This document shows positions 1 to 10,779 of a stretch of 64,000 bases of DNA, in pieces (positions within the stretch are counted from its first letter, which is position 1; the number at the start of each line of letters is the position of its first letter). The stretch is taken from assembly GCA_000697665.1 (NCBI GenBank), contig KL197711.1, positions 241,182-305,181 on the forward strand, read 5' to 3'. The position numbers were made by a program, and so were the translations under genes. This stretch comes from Jaapia argillacea MUCL 33604. Its lineage: Eukaryota; Basidiomycota; Agaricomycetes; Jaapiales; Jaapiaceae. The notes under the pieces were generated by a model, which saw only the letters and a program-made list of their open reading frames with translations, did no database searches and had not been told where the DNA came from.

Positions 1-1463
1 GAAGATACCATGAATGACAGTCAAGGTACGCCGCATTAGTTATGAGGGTCTGTCTTATGACACTGAATCCATGTGGGTGTAGTGCGCCAGTCTCACTGTC
101 ATTTTGTATTCAGTTGAGCGGGAGTAGTCACGTATCTTCCATAACGTTGCCAAATTCTCGTCGGTGGTTATTGCCGCCAACTATTATGACCTGAACAGGT
201 CGTCCCTCGTTCCAATATAAGCCCGTCGTTGCGACGGGAGATACTAGGGTCGGTCGAACCCAATCTCGTGAGCCCTGTCAGTTCCTATTCTCCTTCTCCT
301 GCGAGCTAACGATTATACCTGGCCGGATTATCAAGCATCTCCTAAGCGTGTTAGTTGTTATATTGCCTCCCCTTAACACACCAGTGAGACCCCTTTTCAC
401 CACCTGTCGCCACAGCCTGACTGACAGTGTCACCTCACACCTGCGATAAGTTACATATTTTGACTGCCCCTACTGCCGTTCTCTTACAGCGCTTTTCATA
501 ATTATGCGGAATCTGCGTTTTCTTCTTCTCTCCTTTCATGAGTCGGAGTCCGCAGCCGACGTTTTTCCGAAGCTCTGGGCCTCAAGACTTTGATGGATAT
601 CGTGTGGCATGTCGGACTTGTCCGAACCCTCTGGAGAGAGGAATAGCGCTGTAATTTCACTCAGGAGCATCTTAGCGCATCTTTTACATCTACAGATGGT
701 AGAACTGACTCTTGGAGACCGACTACGCATTTCAGAATGATATGAATTTGTCAATGGGCGCCTTGTATGCGGCGGGAACCATTCTGCATTCATCTGCCAC
801 AGTCGCCCAAATTGGCGACATGTGTCAAGTATTGGTCCCTGGGACATTGTTGGGAGACATTCTGGGGCTCATCCCACGGTCCTGCTGGTGGCTGAGAGCA
901 AAACGAGGTTTCAAGTTTTCCGCGTGGTTCTGAAACGAGCTGTAACCCCACTAGCTACCATCAAACCTTCCAAAGGGACGGCGACCGACATTACTCCCCT
1001 TCAGAACGGATGCTTTCCCATTAGGGCGGGCCTTACCGTGCGCGCCACCCACATGTCCGAATGGGTTCCAGCTCATTAGCAACCTTGTTTGCCTTGTTGT
1101 ACTGTAGCTATGTGTCGCCCCAAGGGAGCGGTGTACCAGTGTTGTACCATCCTTCCGAGGATGGGCGCTTACCTACGTGGCACGTTGTGCACAGTGGGGA
1201 TTCGAGTGGTCGAGAAATGCTGTGTCTACGGCACGGATGGCATCGGTAGCTTAGTCTGATGGAATATGAACATAGATTGCCTATCTAGAGTTTGCATAGC
1301 CAACCAACTTCCTTTAGCGAAGTGACACCTATCGCATCCTCAGCATTTCTGTCTTTGTCGCTCTTGTGCCTTCGAATCTCGTCAAGCGGGGTAACTGATG
1401 AAACGAAATTACAACGATTGTGGTACCCATGAGCAATTGCAGTACATAGGCTCCTCACGCAAC
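1..1463. other. Intergenic region at left edge, no gene recognised
   Basis: Only short open frames with no recognisable protein features occur here, on either strand. The right end is presumably the 5' flank of the transporter gene. I see no repeat, tRNA or transposon end. Confidence 0.5.
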
Positions 1464-1464
1464 C

Positions 1465-1471
1465 TATAAAA
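1465..1471 (+). promoter_or_regulatory. Putative TATA box of the transporter gene
   Basis: The sequence TATAAAA lies about 150 bases upstream of the ATG at 1624. The position suits a core promoter with a leader of about 100 bases, but no transcript evidence is available. Confidence 0.35.
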
Positions 1472-1623
1472 AGCTGAAGTGGCGTACGAGGCAGTGCATA
1501 TTAAGGCTGTACGGTACATGCGCCTAACCGAGTGACATTTTAAAATTACTCCTTGCATTGTCGCTCCATTTACTTTCTGCTCTGGCCTACCGTTACCTCT
1601 ACCCCTACGCTCCCAAACCTGCG

Positions 1624-3328
1624 ATGTCCGAAATCACAGGATATTCTATCACGACGCTGGTCATTTTCATCCTCTCCATCATCTTCGTGATCCATCCCAT
1701 CTCGATACCCACGTTCCGACTTGCGCCACGTATACCCCTGAACCTCACCACAGCCCCCATCCTTGCGATCGCCATCCTATGGGCTGCCCAATGTCTAAAC
1801 CCGACAGTTATCCGGGATGGAATCGTTGGTACGGATGGAGTGAAGCCCTACAATATCCTCATCCTCTTCTTTTCCTTGGCGTACATGGCCATTACTCTTG
1901 ACATCACAGGTATCTTGCAGGCAGCCGCGTTTTGGGTTAGTAACCGTGGAGGTTCCAATGGATGGAAACTCTATTTCTACTTCTACCTCATGTTGACGAT
2001 GCTAAGCGTGTTGCTCGGGAACGACCCGGTCATTCTCTCAGGCACCGCTTTCCTCGTTTACTACACCAAGGTTGCAGGGCTTGAACCCATACCGTGGCTC
2101 ATCTCTGAGTTCGCAGCGGCCAATACGGCCAGTATGGTTTTGTTCGTTGGGAATCCCACCAATGTACGTTGCCACATCAGTTCTCGACACAGATTCCATG
2201 TCAATCATGCCGCATTGCCCTGCATAGGTTGTTATTTGTGAAGGCTTCAGTGTTAACAACGCTGCCTTCACCGCCTATACCATCCTCCCATTCATCGCAT
2301 GCAATGTCGTGTGTTTCATCGCTCTGGCGGCTCAGTTCCACGATCGGAAACATCTTCCACGGAAACTGCAAGTGACAACCGACCTTGATCCGCACTCCGT
2401 TTTGCTTGATCCAAAGGGTGCTTGGGTGGGCAGCATCCTGCTGGGATCCTGCCTCATTGTCGCCATCATTGTCAGCTTCTTCAAAATCGACGTGTGGAAG
2501 ATCACTTTGCCATTTGCTGTGACAAAGCTGATATTCGACTTTGCATGGGATCATTACCGTTTTGTCAATAAGATTCCTATGCATGGGCGGGACCTTCCTC
2601 AGACCCCTGTCGATGGTTTATCACCCGATGAGCAAGTGATGATGGCTGCACTCGAGAGATCATTATCGAATAATTCTCGAACTCAGACCAAGAGCATACC
2701 TTCATTACGTACACACGACCCACCCACAGCCGAGTCCTCTCAAACCCTCACCGTTTCGCCGCCTGACAAAACTTTCGTCGATCGCCAGCGATCCCGCCTA
2801 ACATCATTCCGTTCGCGCCACCAAGCCCACTTCCCTACATTCCTCACTGCACTCCCCCGCCTCCCTTTCGCCTTGGTCCCCTTCGCATTCTCCCAATTCA
2901 TTCTCATCGAAGCCCTCTCTCACCAGGGCTGGATAAACGTCTTCGCCTCCTGGTTGGTCCACGTCACCCACCGCCAAATGTACCCAGTCATCTGGGTGAT
3001 GGGCGTAATTGGCGTCATCATGTGCAACATATCTGGAACCAATATCGGCGCTACTATCCTCCTCACGAAAGTCGCGCGTGCTGCGGTACTCCCAGATCAT
3101 ACGTTTAGGGCAGCTGCGATTGCTTTGGCGGTTGCGAGTAACATCGGAGCTGTCAGTTTTACGTTTTCAGCGAGTTTGGCGGGTTTGCTCTGGAGGGCGA
3201 TCCTGAAGCAGAAGGGCATATTTGTGAAGCAGAGGGAGTTTGCCTATTGGAATATTTTGCCGCTTCTGGTGATGACTATTGCGGGATTGGCGGTTGTGTC
3301 GGCGGAAATGGCGGTGTTATATTATTGA
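1624..3328 (+). CDS. ArsB/citrate-transporter-like membrane protein
   Basis: Two exons, 1624-2163 and 2228-3328, joined by a 64-nt intron (GTACGT..CATAG), give 546 residues. The protein is a polytopic inner-membrane-type carrier of the ion-transporter superfamily (ArsB/SLC13-like). The hairpin motif GNDPVILSGT sits in the first half and GNPTN ends exon 1, a hallmark of these carriers. Splicing restores the family-like continuation VVICEGFSVNNAAF. A hydrophilic loop rich in Ser, Thr and Arg (roughly residues 285-385) separates two bundles of helices. The second half carries a related hairpin, NISGTNIGATILL. The first ATG after the upstream non-coding stretch (1624) is taken as the start; the frame is open further upstream but without an ATG. 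The substrate (arsenite, dicarboxylate or another anion) cannot be told from sequence. No arsenate reductase or arsenic regulator gene lies nearby. Confidence 0.85.
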
Positions 3329-4118
3329 CTCTCGTTGGGCGATAGAGAGCGTTTCCTTGGTCCGAGGGCCTTCGGAGAGCGTATGTGCTGGGAGGACGTC
3401 TGGGTTGGAGTAGAAGTGTCGATGACTCGACCAACGCCAGGCGTGGCGCCCCGCAACACCTTCACTATCGGCCCCATTCCCAGGACTAACTCAAAACGTA
3501 GGATCGCGGTGGTGCCGGGCATATGGCTCCCGTCAATAAGCGCCCATCTTGCTGTCCCTTGCATTATATATGCTCCACGCATGGATCACTATAAGGCTAT
3601 TCGTTGCGCGGTTCCTAGCTTTCGGTTTGCTTTCTGTTATAATCATATCCCTTGTCGGCGCTGTGAATATGTACTATCACTAGAATCAGGTCTCTTTGAT
3701 CATATCTTGTTCCATTCCTCTCCTGATCCTATGGTCTGCCGCTATTTGCTTGATTCTGTGCGTGATTTTCCGTGGTGTTCGCCTCATCGCCTCCTGGACC
3801 TTGCAGCGTGGCCTCGGATCTACATCATATGCATGCATCGTGAGTAGGCCTGAGAAAGGCATATCTAAGATATCTCCACATCCTATAACCACCCTGCTAT
3901 AAACGGTCGCCAAGGTGGACGGGCCAAGGCCAACGAATCGGTGTTTGGTCGGTTCCAGTAGGTCTGGCAAAGTTTGAACGCAGCAACGTTGGCGCCTTCT
4001 TACCGTGACCTCCGGGATTAAGCACCAGCAGGCGCCTAATACTCTGTGCTTACACTCCCAGGCCACGCAGCATGCTCTTGAACTATTCTAACTCTGCTTC
4101 ACTTTCACCACTTCCACG
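3329..4118. other. Intergenic region
   Basis: About 790 bases between the transporter stop and the first CorA-like gene. Open frames here are short, overlap on both strands and show no family signature. It probably holds the 3' end of one gene and the promoter of the next. Confidence 0.5.
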
Positions 4119-6431
4119 ATGAACGTTAGAGAGTCCATGGTGTTTTCCCTCGAGCCGCGCAGTGGTCGCGACGTTGCCGAATGGCGAATGCCTCCAAGGA
4201 TTCCTGCACCAAGGTGATTTGTCGTTTGATCTTATTCCACCCCCATCTATGATTTCGCGGACCTTCCTGTTGTTGTGTTCATGCATGTTAATCTCGCGGG
4301 CAGAACGATCTAACGGTGTGCAAGTGTATGCAGGCATCGACATGCAGCACCATCTGGTCCATGGCCGTGGATGGATCTCCGGTCCGATTTTTTTCAATTG
4401 GCTCAACCACCTCAAGCACAACCAGTCGATACTTCATGGCCAGGATACCCACAAAACCTGTTCCCTAATTGGACCCCCGACCAGACGAGGAGGGGCAAAA
4501 TCACTGGGCCACTTGGACCACCGCAGACCGGAGTGTCGTCGATTTATAAAGTGGATGTTTTGCTCGATGGGAGTTTTTCAGATCATGAGCAATTTTGGGT
4601 GAAGGATAATGACGAGCATTTTTGGGAGGATATGCAGAAGCAGGTGAGTGCTGGCCCGTGATCGGATTGGATGTGTGATTGAATGTATTGTCGGCCTTGT
4701 TAGCGTCCAAAGATGAGGGTTCGGTCGCTATTCGTGGATAATATGACGTTGCCTGTGCTGCAGATGTTGGGAACCAAGTGAGTGTACATCATACTTCCAT
4801 CGTCAAGTACTATAATTTCGGTATTCTTAGATACAATGTCGAACCGTTTTTCTTCACGTCTTCGCTGAATTGGATTCCTTCTCGATACCGGGAGGAAGTT
4901 GTGCCTGGCAAGAGCGATCGTAAGCCAACACTGACATTCATCGATGAAACCTCATTCTAAACGTTTTGATAGACATCACGATCACTTTGACTTTCATACG
5001 CACAATCCAAAACCCCCTCACGCGTCCACCAACCCCAACCCCATCCACGGAAACGTTACCCCGGTTGAGAGATAGACCTAATACCATACCCGTCTTCGGT
5101 TTGTCCGCCTTCATCTTGGTACTCTTGAGTGCCCCTAATCGTCACTCATCCAGTTGACAACCAAATCATTGATACCCAAGCCCCGTTGTCCCTTAGCTCC
5201 AGTATGACACCCCATTTATCCTTATCGCACTCGTTAAACTGACAGTCTTGTTCACCAGCTGGGAACATCCTCCTCTTGGATCTTCTCGCCATCCACCTGG
5301 TCCGCAATCCGGACTCTAGTACGATTCTTTCCTACCACCCGGACGCGGTTTGGCAGACGACTTCTGCGAGGAGGTTGCATTCTTTGGTGCAAGGAGTGAG
5401 TCAGAGTGTATATTGGCAGAAGATCTTCGCCAAATCAGACGACCCGACCTTCGTCTTGCTGGCAATTCTATGGTATGCATGTTACGCTTGGGATGAGGCC
5501 CTCGAAGTATTATATTTGCATATAAACTGGATGGTGAGTGCTGCCGGTCTGTCAAGTTTGACACTCACATTTCTAACGAGAGCATACCCGAGATTAGGAA
5601 TCTCGAGTGATATCTACGAATGACATGCAACTAGTACGGGAACTCCACATTATCGAAGCTCATCTATTGCATTATGCTTCACTTCTTAACGACTTTCACA
5701 AATCTGTTACGTTCGTCCTTCAAACTCCAAATCCCGCCATGGATGCGCCGGCTTATGATCCCGAAACGCGTGAAACCTCCCATACGTTGATGAAAACCGA
5801 ATGTGAGAATCTGCTGTCGGAGATCGACAGGTTGGAACGGAGTAGAGTCATGCAGAGTAGCCGCCTCAAGAACGTTATGAATCTTGTAAGTTGACGCATT
5901 GTCTTGGACTTTGTCATCTGGTTTATCGTTCCCCTTAGGCCTTTGCTACAGTGAATATAGAAGATAGTAAAGATATGCGAAGGCTGACCGAAGCTACCGT
6001 TCGGGACTCAGCCGCCATGAAGCAGGTCAGTCATTTTGCTCATAATCCTCCAGCTCTGTTGACGATCCGGATGGACTTGATAGATCTCATACCTTACCAT
6101 GATATTCATTCCGGCAAGCTTTGCAGCCGTGCGTGATTCTGGCACCCTAATCTGTGATTGGTACTAACTACCTCTCTCCCCTCAGGGCGTATTCGGCATG
6201 AATGTCAGGGAAATCAATCCTGGAACAAACGGGACGTTGATCCACTACGTTGAGACGAGCATCATCCTCACGGCCTTGACGGTATGGATTATCGTGGCCT
6301 TGCAGAAGAACAGTCCTTTCCACGTGGAGGGGGAGGAAATGGGCTTTTGGACTCGCCTCATGTGGCCAATCGCCTATTTTCGGCGACGGTGGCAGAAAAT
6401 GCGACGCCCTATACCCAAGAACCCTGCCTGA
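4119..6431 (+). CDS. CorA-like Mg2+ transporter family protein, copy A
   Basis: Eleven exons give 560 residues: 4119-4213, 4334-4643, 4704-4777, 4831-4919, 4973-5098, 5154-5201, 5259-5533, 5598-5885, 5939-6025, 6084-6128, 6186-6431. The model was built by matching exon by exon to the neighbouring copy B. A large soluble domain (residues 1-460) has the landmarks HRHAAP.GPWPWMDL, YNVEPFFFTSSLNWIPSRY and SQSVYWQKIF. It is followed by a helical stretch and two membrane segments (about 465-485 and 497-518). The first membrane segment ends in the GMN motif (483-485) that defines CorA ion channels. CorA proteins form pentameric Mg2+ channels; the soluble part here is unlike bacterial CorA and its role is unknown. 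Compared with copy B, one extra intron (5099-5153) splits exon 5 and the C-terminal tail is short. Start: the first ATG in frame after a stop. Confidence 0.8.
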
Positions 6432-7335
6432 TATACCACGACATACCTATTGGGCTTGATCTCCATTGATCAATCTGGATCATTCCGACTAGGATCTGCG
6501 AAATTTCGACATTTGGATATTTATATCTCATTTACACGAGGGATCTTCACTCTGGCATATGGCACATCGGGTACATATATATTGCTCGTGTCAATTTAGC
6601 TTTGGGGACTTTGTTGGGCATTCAATACTTCAAATCTTCGTCGCGCACTTCCTTCAGACTTCCTTTGCGTTCAGTCGTTCCAATCGTGTTTAAGTATTGG
6701 ATCTCGGACTGGGACCTTGCCTCAACCCAGCCTCCCAGGAATTTCTACAGCTATCTCTCTCATCCGACTGCTTCTCGGTGCGATGATCCACGAGCTCATC
6801 ATACAAGGAAAGCCCGAGAGTCACTTGAGCATCGAAATCTTCTTTCAAGGTACGTCCCGTTACTACTATATTCTTAGTTGGATGGTTGGCTCTACATGCC
6901 GCTCAAAGCTCTCTCTAGCTTTCATCTCAACACGACCACTCATTGCAATGATCATCTCCATACCCATTTTCAGCCGAACCCAGAAACGGGAGGCTTTTGC
7001 TCGCCAATAATATGGGACTTACCCGCCACTCTTGGCGGACTGAACCGGCGGCTCCCACAAACGTGGTCTGAGATAGAATGCTGTGGCCTCAAGGATGACG
7101 CGTGACGCCTGCCAAAGCGAACAACAGACCAGACTAGAAGCCGCTTTACGCCTCGCGTTGATATCGGTGGTCATCTAGCTCATAACTTCTTCTATCCCGT
7201 GCAGCCAAGAAGTCTGCGGCGCTGATGTCGTGCCGCGAACCTAAGGTTGGGCGCCTCAATGAAGCGCTCGTACTATCGATATAAGCATGCGAGAATCGCA
7301 ACCATTCACTCCGCCCCCAAGCCCTTCTCAGCCAT
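6432..7335. other. Spacer between the two CorA-like genes
   Basis: About 900 bases. Several open frames of 75-97 codons overlap at 6.6-7.1 kb without a family signature or a convincing splice model. The right end must hold the promoter of copy B. Confidence 0.5.
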
Positions 7336-9735
7336 ATGGATACTGATACGTCCTCTCTTCCATACCATGTTCCGGCTGACTTGCCTGGATTCGAAGTAAC
7401 ACCGCCCAGAATACCGCCCCCAAAGTCAGTGTCACTCTTCCTTCAAAGGTTTGCCATACTCAAGATATGCCTTGTGAATACCAGACATCGTCATGCTGCA
7501 CCGTGCGGTCCATGGCCGTGGATGGACCTGCAATCAGACTTCTTCAAGCCTGGCCTTGAATCTCCTGCCCCTTCGCGACAACAAACGAACTGGGAAACAT
7601 ACCCGCAAAATTGTTTTCCCAATTGGACGCCGTCCCAAGCAAGACGGAGCAGAATCACCACCGGTTGTTCGGGGAACACTGAATCGACTATCTACAAAGT
7701 GGATGTGACGCAAACTGGACTATTTGAAGGCTACTCTGACCATCGATGCCACCGAGGACAGGAAGAATCCTTCTGGGAGTCCATCCAACAGGAAGTAAGC
7801 GAAGGTCTGGTCTTTGGGCACCATGTATACGGGAGACTAAGGGAATCTTCTCTTAGCGTCCGATGGACATTCGTCTTCGAACCTTGTTCGTTCATAACAT
7901 GTCCCTACCAGTTCTCCAAATGTTGGGCACCAAGTGAGCAGGATGGAGATGATCTAGGTAACACGCACTCACCAATTACAGATACAATGTCGAACCCTTT
8001 TTCTTCTCATCCTCTCTCAATTGGATCCCTTCACGATATCAAGAATGGGATCCTCCTGGGGAGGCAGATCGTGGGGGGGATTATATCTTTCTTTGTGGAT
8101 GGAGGCTCATAAGATTCACAGATATAACCATCACCTTGACGTTCATCCGCACAAGAACGACCCAGACAGACGGAAAACCTTCCTCTCATTCTCGATCGAA
8201 AGTACAAGCCCGTTCCCGTTCCCTTTTTCTTGCAGAAGACGAGGCATTGATTGATACTCAAACTCCCCTCTTCCTCACCTCGAAGACCGGTATGTCTGTC
8301 CTACTAATAACGGTGGCCGTCCCTTCCTTACCACTATTCTGGCACTTGAAGGTGTCAGCCATCTCCAATTCGATCTCCTCGCCCTCCACCTTATCCGCAA
8401 ACCCGGGTTAAACACGATTATTTCATACCACCCAGATGAGAAATGGCAGACTACTTCTGCAGATCGTCTCCGTTCCCTGGTGTGCGGAGCAAGTCAGAGT
8501 GTCTATTGGCAGAAAATTTTCGAACAATCAGACGATCCCACTTTCGTGTTGTTAGCCATACTCTGGTACGCGGTGTATGCATGGGATGAAGCGCTCTCCG
8601 TTCTGTATGAGCATATAACCTCGCTGGTGAGTGCTGATATTTACCGATGGTCGTTATTTGTTGCTCATCATCTTCATCCAATATCGTCTCCAGGAATCAC
8701 GAGTGATATCGACCAACGACATGCAGGTTGTGCGCGAGTTGCACAAAATACGGGCCCATCTACTTCACTACGAATCTCTTCTAATCGACTTCAAAAAGTC
8801 AGTCACTTTCGTCCTTGAAACTCCCAATCCCACCATGGAAGGTGGTCCATTTGAAGAGGAGCCATTCAAACAGAGAGCCAAATACTCGAAACATCTCATG
8901 CGCAGGGAATGCAATCATCTACTCTCTGAGATCGAAAGGTTGGAGTCCAGTAGAAACAGACAAGTGTTGCGTTTGAAGAACGTTACGGACCTTGTTTGTC
9001 AAATTCTTGCATGCAGGCGGAATTGGTACTGATTCTGCATTCAGGCGTTCGCGACCGTTAACATCGAGGACACAGCGGCAATGAAGCAGGTCCGTGAATT
9101 AATCAAGTACCGGTTCCCAACTTTCACTTATGCATCACCCACACAGATCTCATATCTGACAATGTTCTTCCTACCCGCTACTTTTGTAGCTGTACGTATC
9201 TTCTAGACTCCCAACGCTTGGATGATGTTTATTCTCACACTATCGACAGGGCATATTCGGGATGAACGTCATCCAGCTCAACTCTGCTGAGGGTGTACGC
9301 GGAACCTTGGGCCACTACGCTGTGGCGACAGTTGCTCTGACCCTCTTCACGATCTGGATCATCGTGGCACTAGAGAGGAGCAATTTCGTCCATGGGAGGG
9401 GACGCGAAAAGAGTATATGGATCCGGCTGTGGTGGCCGATCCTATATTTGAGTCGGCGGCTCTCTCAAGGAGATGACCATACGAAGGGACCACAGATTGG
9501 GGCCGATCCTTGTTTTTCCAACGCGAGCAACAGCGATGTCGATGACAAAGGAGTGGAGCTTTCGTCGACGACACAGTTGGCTACATTTCGCGCTAGTATT
9601 GGAACCACAAGCTCCAGAGCCACTATAACATCATCCATCGCCCGTCCACGAACGGGGGAAGAAGTTCCAGGGCATCGACAGGGCACTATCGAGCAGTCCT
9701 ATTTGATGACACCACCGCTGGCAGCAGCTGTGTAG
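7336..9735 (+). CDS. CorA-like Mg2+ transporter family protein, copy B
   Basis: Ten exons give 627 residues: 7336-7424, 7485-7794, 7857-7933, 7982-8070, 8122-8289, 8352-8626, 8694-8993, 9045-9089, 9147-9191, 9250-9735. Four exon lengths (310, 89, 275 and 45 nt) are identical to copy A, so the two genes are tandem duplicates. The soluble domain has the same landmarks. Two membrane segments (about 452-472 and 485-506) flank GMN at 470-472, the CorA signature. The last exon runs on for about 120 residues after the second membrane segment, in a Ser/Thr-rich tail that copy A lacks. Two introns, 7425-7484 (60 nt) and 8071-8121 (51 nt), are multiples of three without stops, so unspliced forms also stay in frame. 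The second has an unusual GTGGGG donor, but its removal gives the GDHITITL-type continuation seen in copy A. Confidence 0.8.
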
Positions 9736-10381
9736 TTAGGGTCACATCAGATGGTTGGCTTTCACCGCAACTTCGGTTCTTTCGGGTATTAGGAAATAGA
9801 CACGGGGGCTAGGATAGATCCCTGTAAACGTCGTAGGGACATTGTTCGGTAGTGGTGTAAAACCACTGTTCAATAGATTATGAATTGACCTGGTTTCTGA
9901 TCAGAAGGATGGCGGTGTACCTTCTGATGCACTTCGCCAGATCATATCCAGAGCATGATTCCCTACAAAGATTTGGTGTCAAGGTTCAAGGATTCAAGGT
10001 TCAAGGTTGGTAATTCCTGGAATAATTTGGCAGGTCGAGGCAGTGGGAAAGCGGTGAAGCTCAGAATGAATGCGATGCGATGGGAAGCGTGGCTTCATCC
10101 TATAATGGAAGCCAAACCGCACAGCCATGACAATGTAGCTACAATGAAGAGATGGAGGGCGTAGATCATGGCTAGGCGATGACGGATATACCACCGAAAC
10201 ACTAATTTGCCTCTGAGCATCACCGGCCTATATCGCAAGTTGGGAATATAAATCATAGCCCCGTGATATATTCAACATAACATACTTACCAGCTCACCTC
10301 GCACCCTCACAAAACGTCAGTGCCCGCGCTGCATTGAAATACCCCGCCTCACTTTTCCAATAGTCGTATTCAGCTGGTAAA
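9736..10381. other. Intergenic region
   Basis: About 650 bases between copy B and the small membrane-protein gene. It holds a short direct repeat near 9,990 but no gene that I can support. Confidence 0.45.
9981..10010. repeat. Short direct repeats of AAGGTTCAAGG type
   Basis: Three near-copies of a roughly ten-base unit (AAGGTTCAAG, GATTCAAGGT, TCAAGGTTGG) lie head to tail. It looks like a small slippage repeat in non-coding sequence, with no visible function. Confidence 0.5.
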
Positions 10382-10779
10382 ATGTTACCCGAGTCTTCAG
10401 CCGTAGCTAGCGTGGGTTCACCATCTGGTAAGGCGAAGGTCCAAAAGGTCGCCGATACCTTATCAAAAGGAGTCATTGTGACCATTATCCTCCTGCTGGG
10501 TGAGCATCACAAAAAATGACTGCTCGCGGGTGGGATTTGTCGTTCATCACTGTCTCCGTAGTCTTGTTTGGACTCGTCCTCCTGGGTTTTTGTTGGGTCG
10601 CGAGGAGGTCTGGGTGGCGATGGGTTCCCCGATTACTGCGTAGTGGGACGCAGACAGACAAAGAGCAAGATATTTCATCCGAGATGACGGGATCTTGGGG
10701 TTCAAGGCAACCCAAGGAAACTTGGCCATCGAGTTCTGGCTCGACATCGACGAGAGGTGGTGGGGAGGGGAGTAGGTGA
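10382..10779 (+). CDS. Small single-pass membrane protein, unrecognised
   Basis: Two exons, 10382-10499 and 10562-10779, with a 62-nt intron (GTGAGC..CCGTAG, phase 1), give 111 residues. The head of about 29 residues is short, Ser/Ala-rich and without a signal peptide. One hydrophobic helix (about 30-52) is assembled across the splice junction, followed by Arg residues and a Ser/Thr/Gly-rich, mostly polar tail. The Arg-rich flank after the helix predicts a cytoplasmic tail. No family is recognised. The gene at 51,689 has the same build: a short head, a phase-1 intron placed at the membrane helix and a polar tail, although the sequences do not clearly align. A 63-codon frame on the opposite strand (10,294-10,485) overlaps exon 1 and is considered a shadow. 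Confidence 0.5.

Noticed and set aside
2201-3100. Minus-strand frames opposite the transporter
   Set aside because: They are shadows of the plus-strand gene, whose GNPTN motif and intron are well supported.
10294-10485. Minus-strand frame of 63 codons with a good ATG
   Set aside because: It overlaps exon 1 of the small membrane-protein gene, which has a better intron and helix; it is kept only as a minor alternative.
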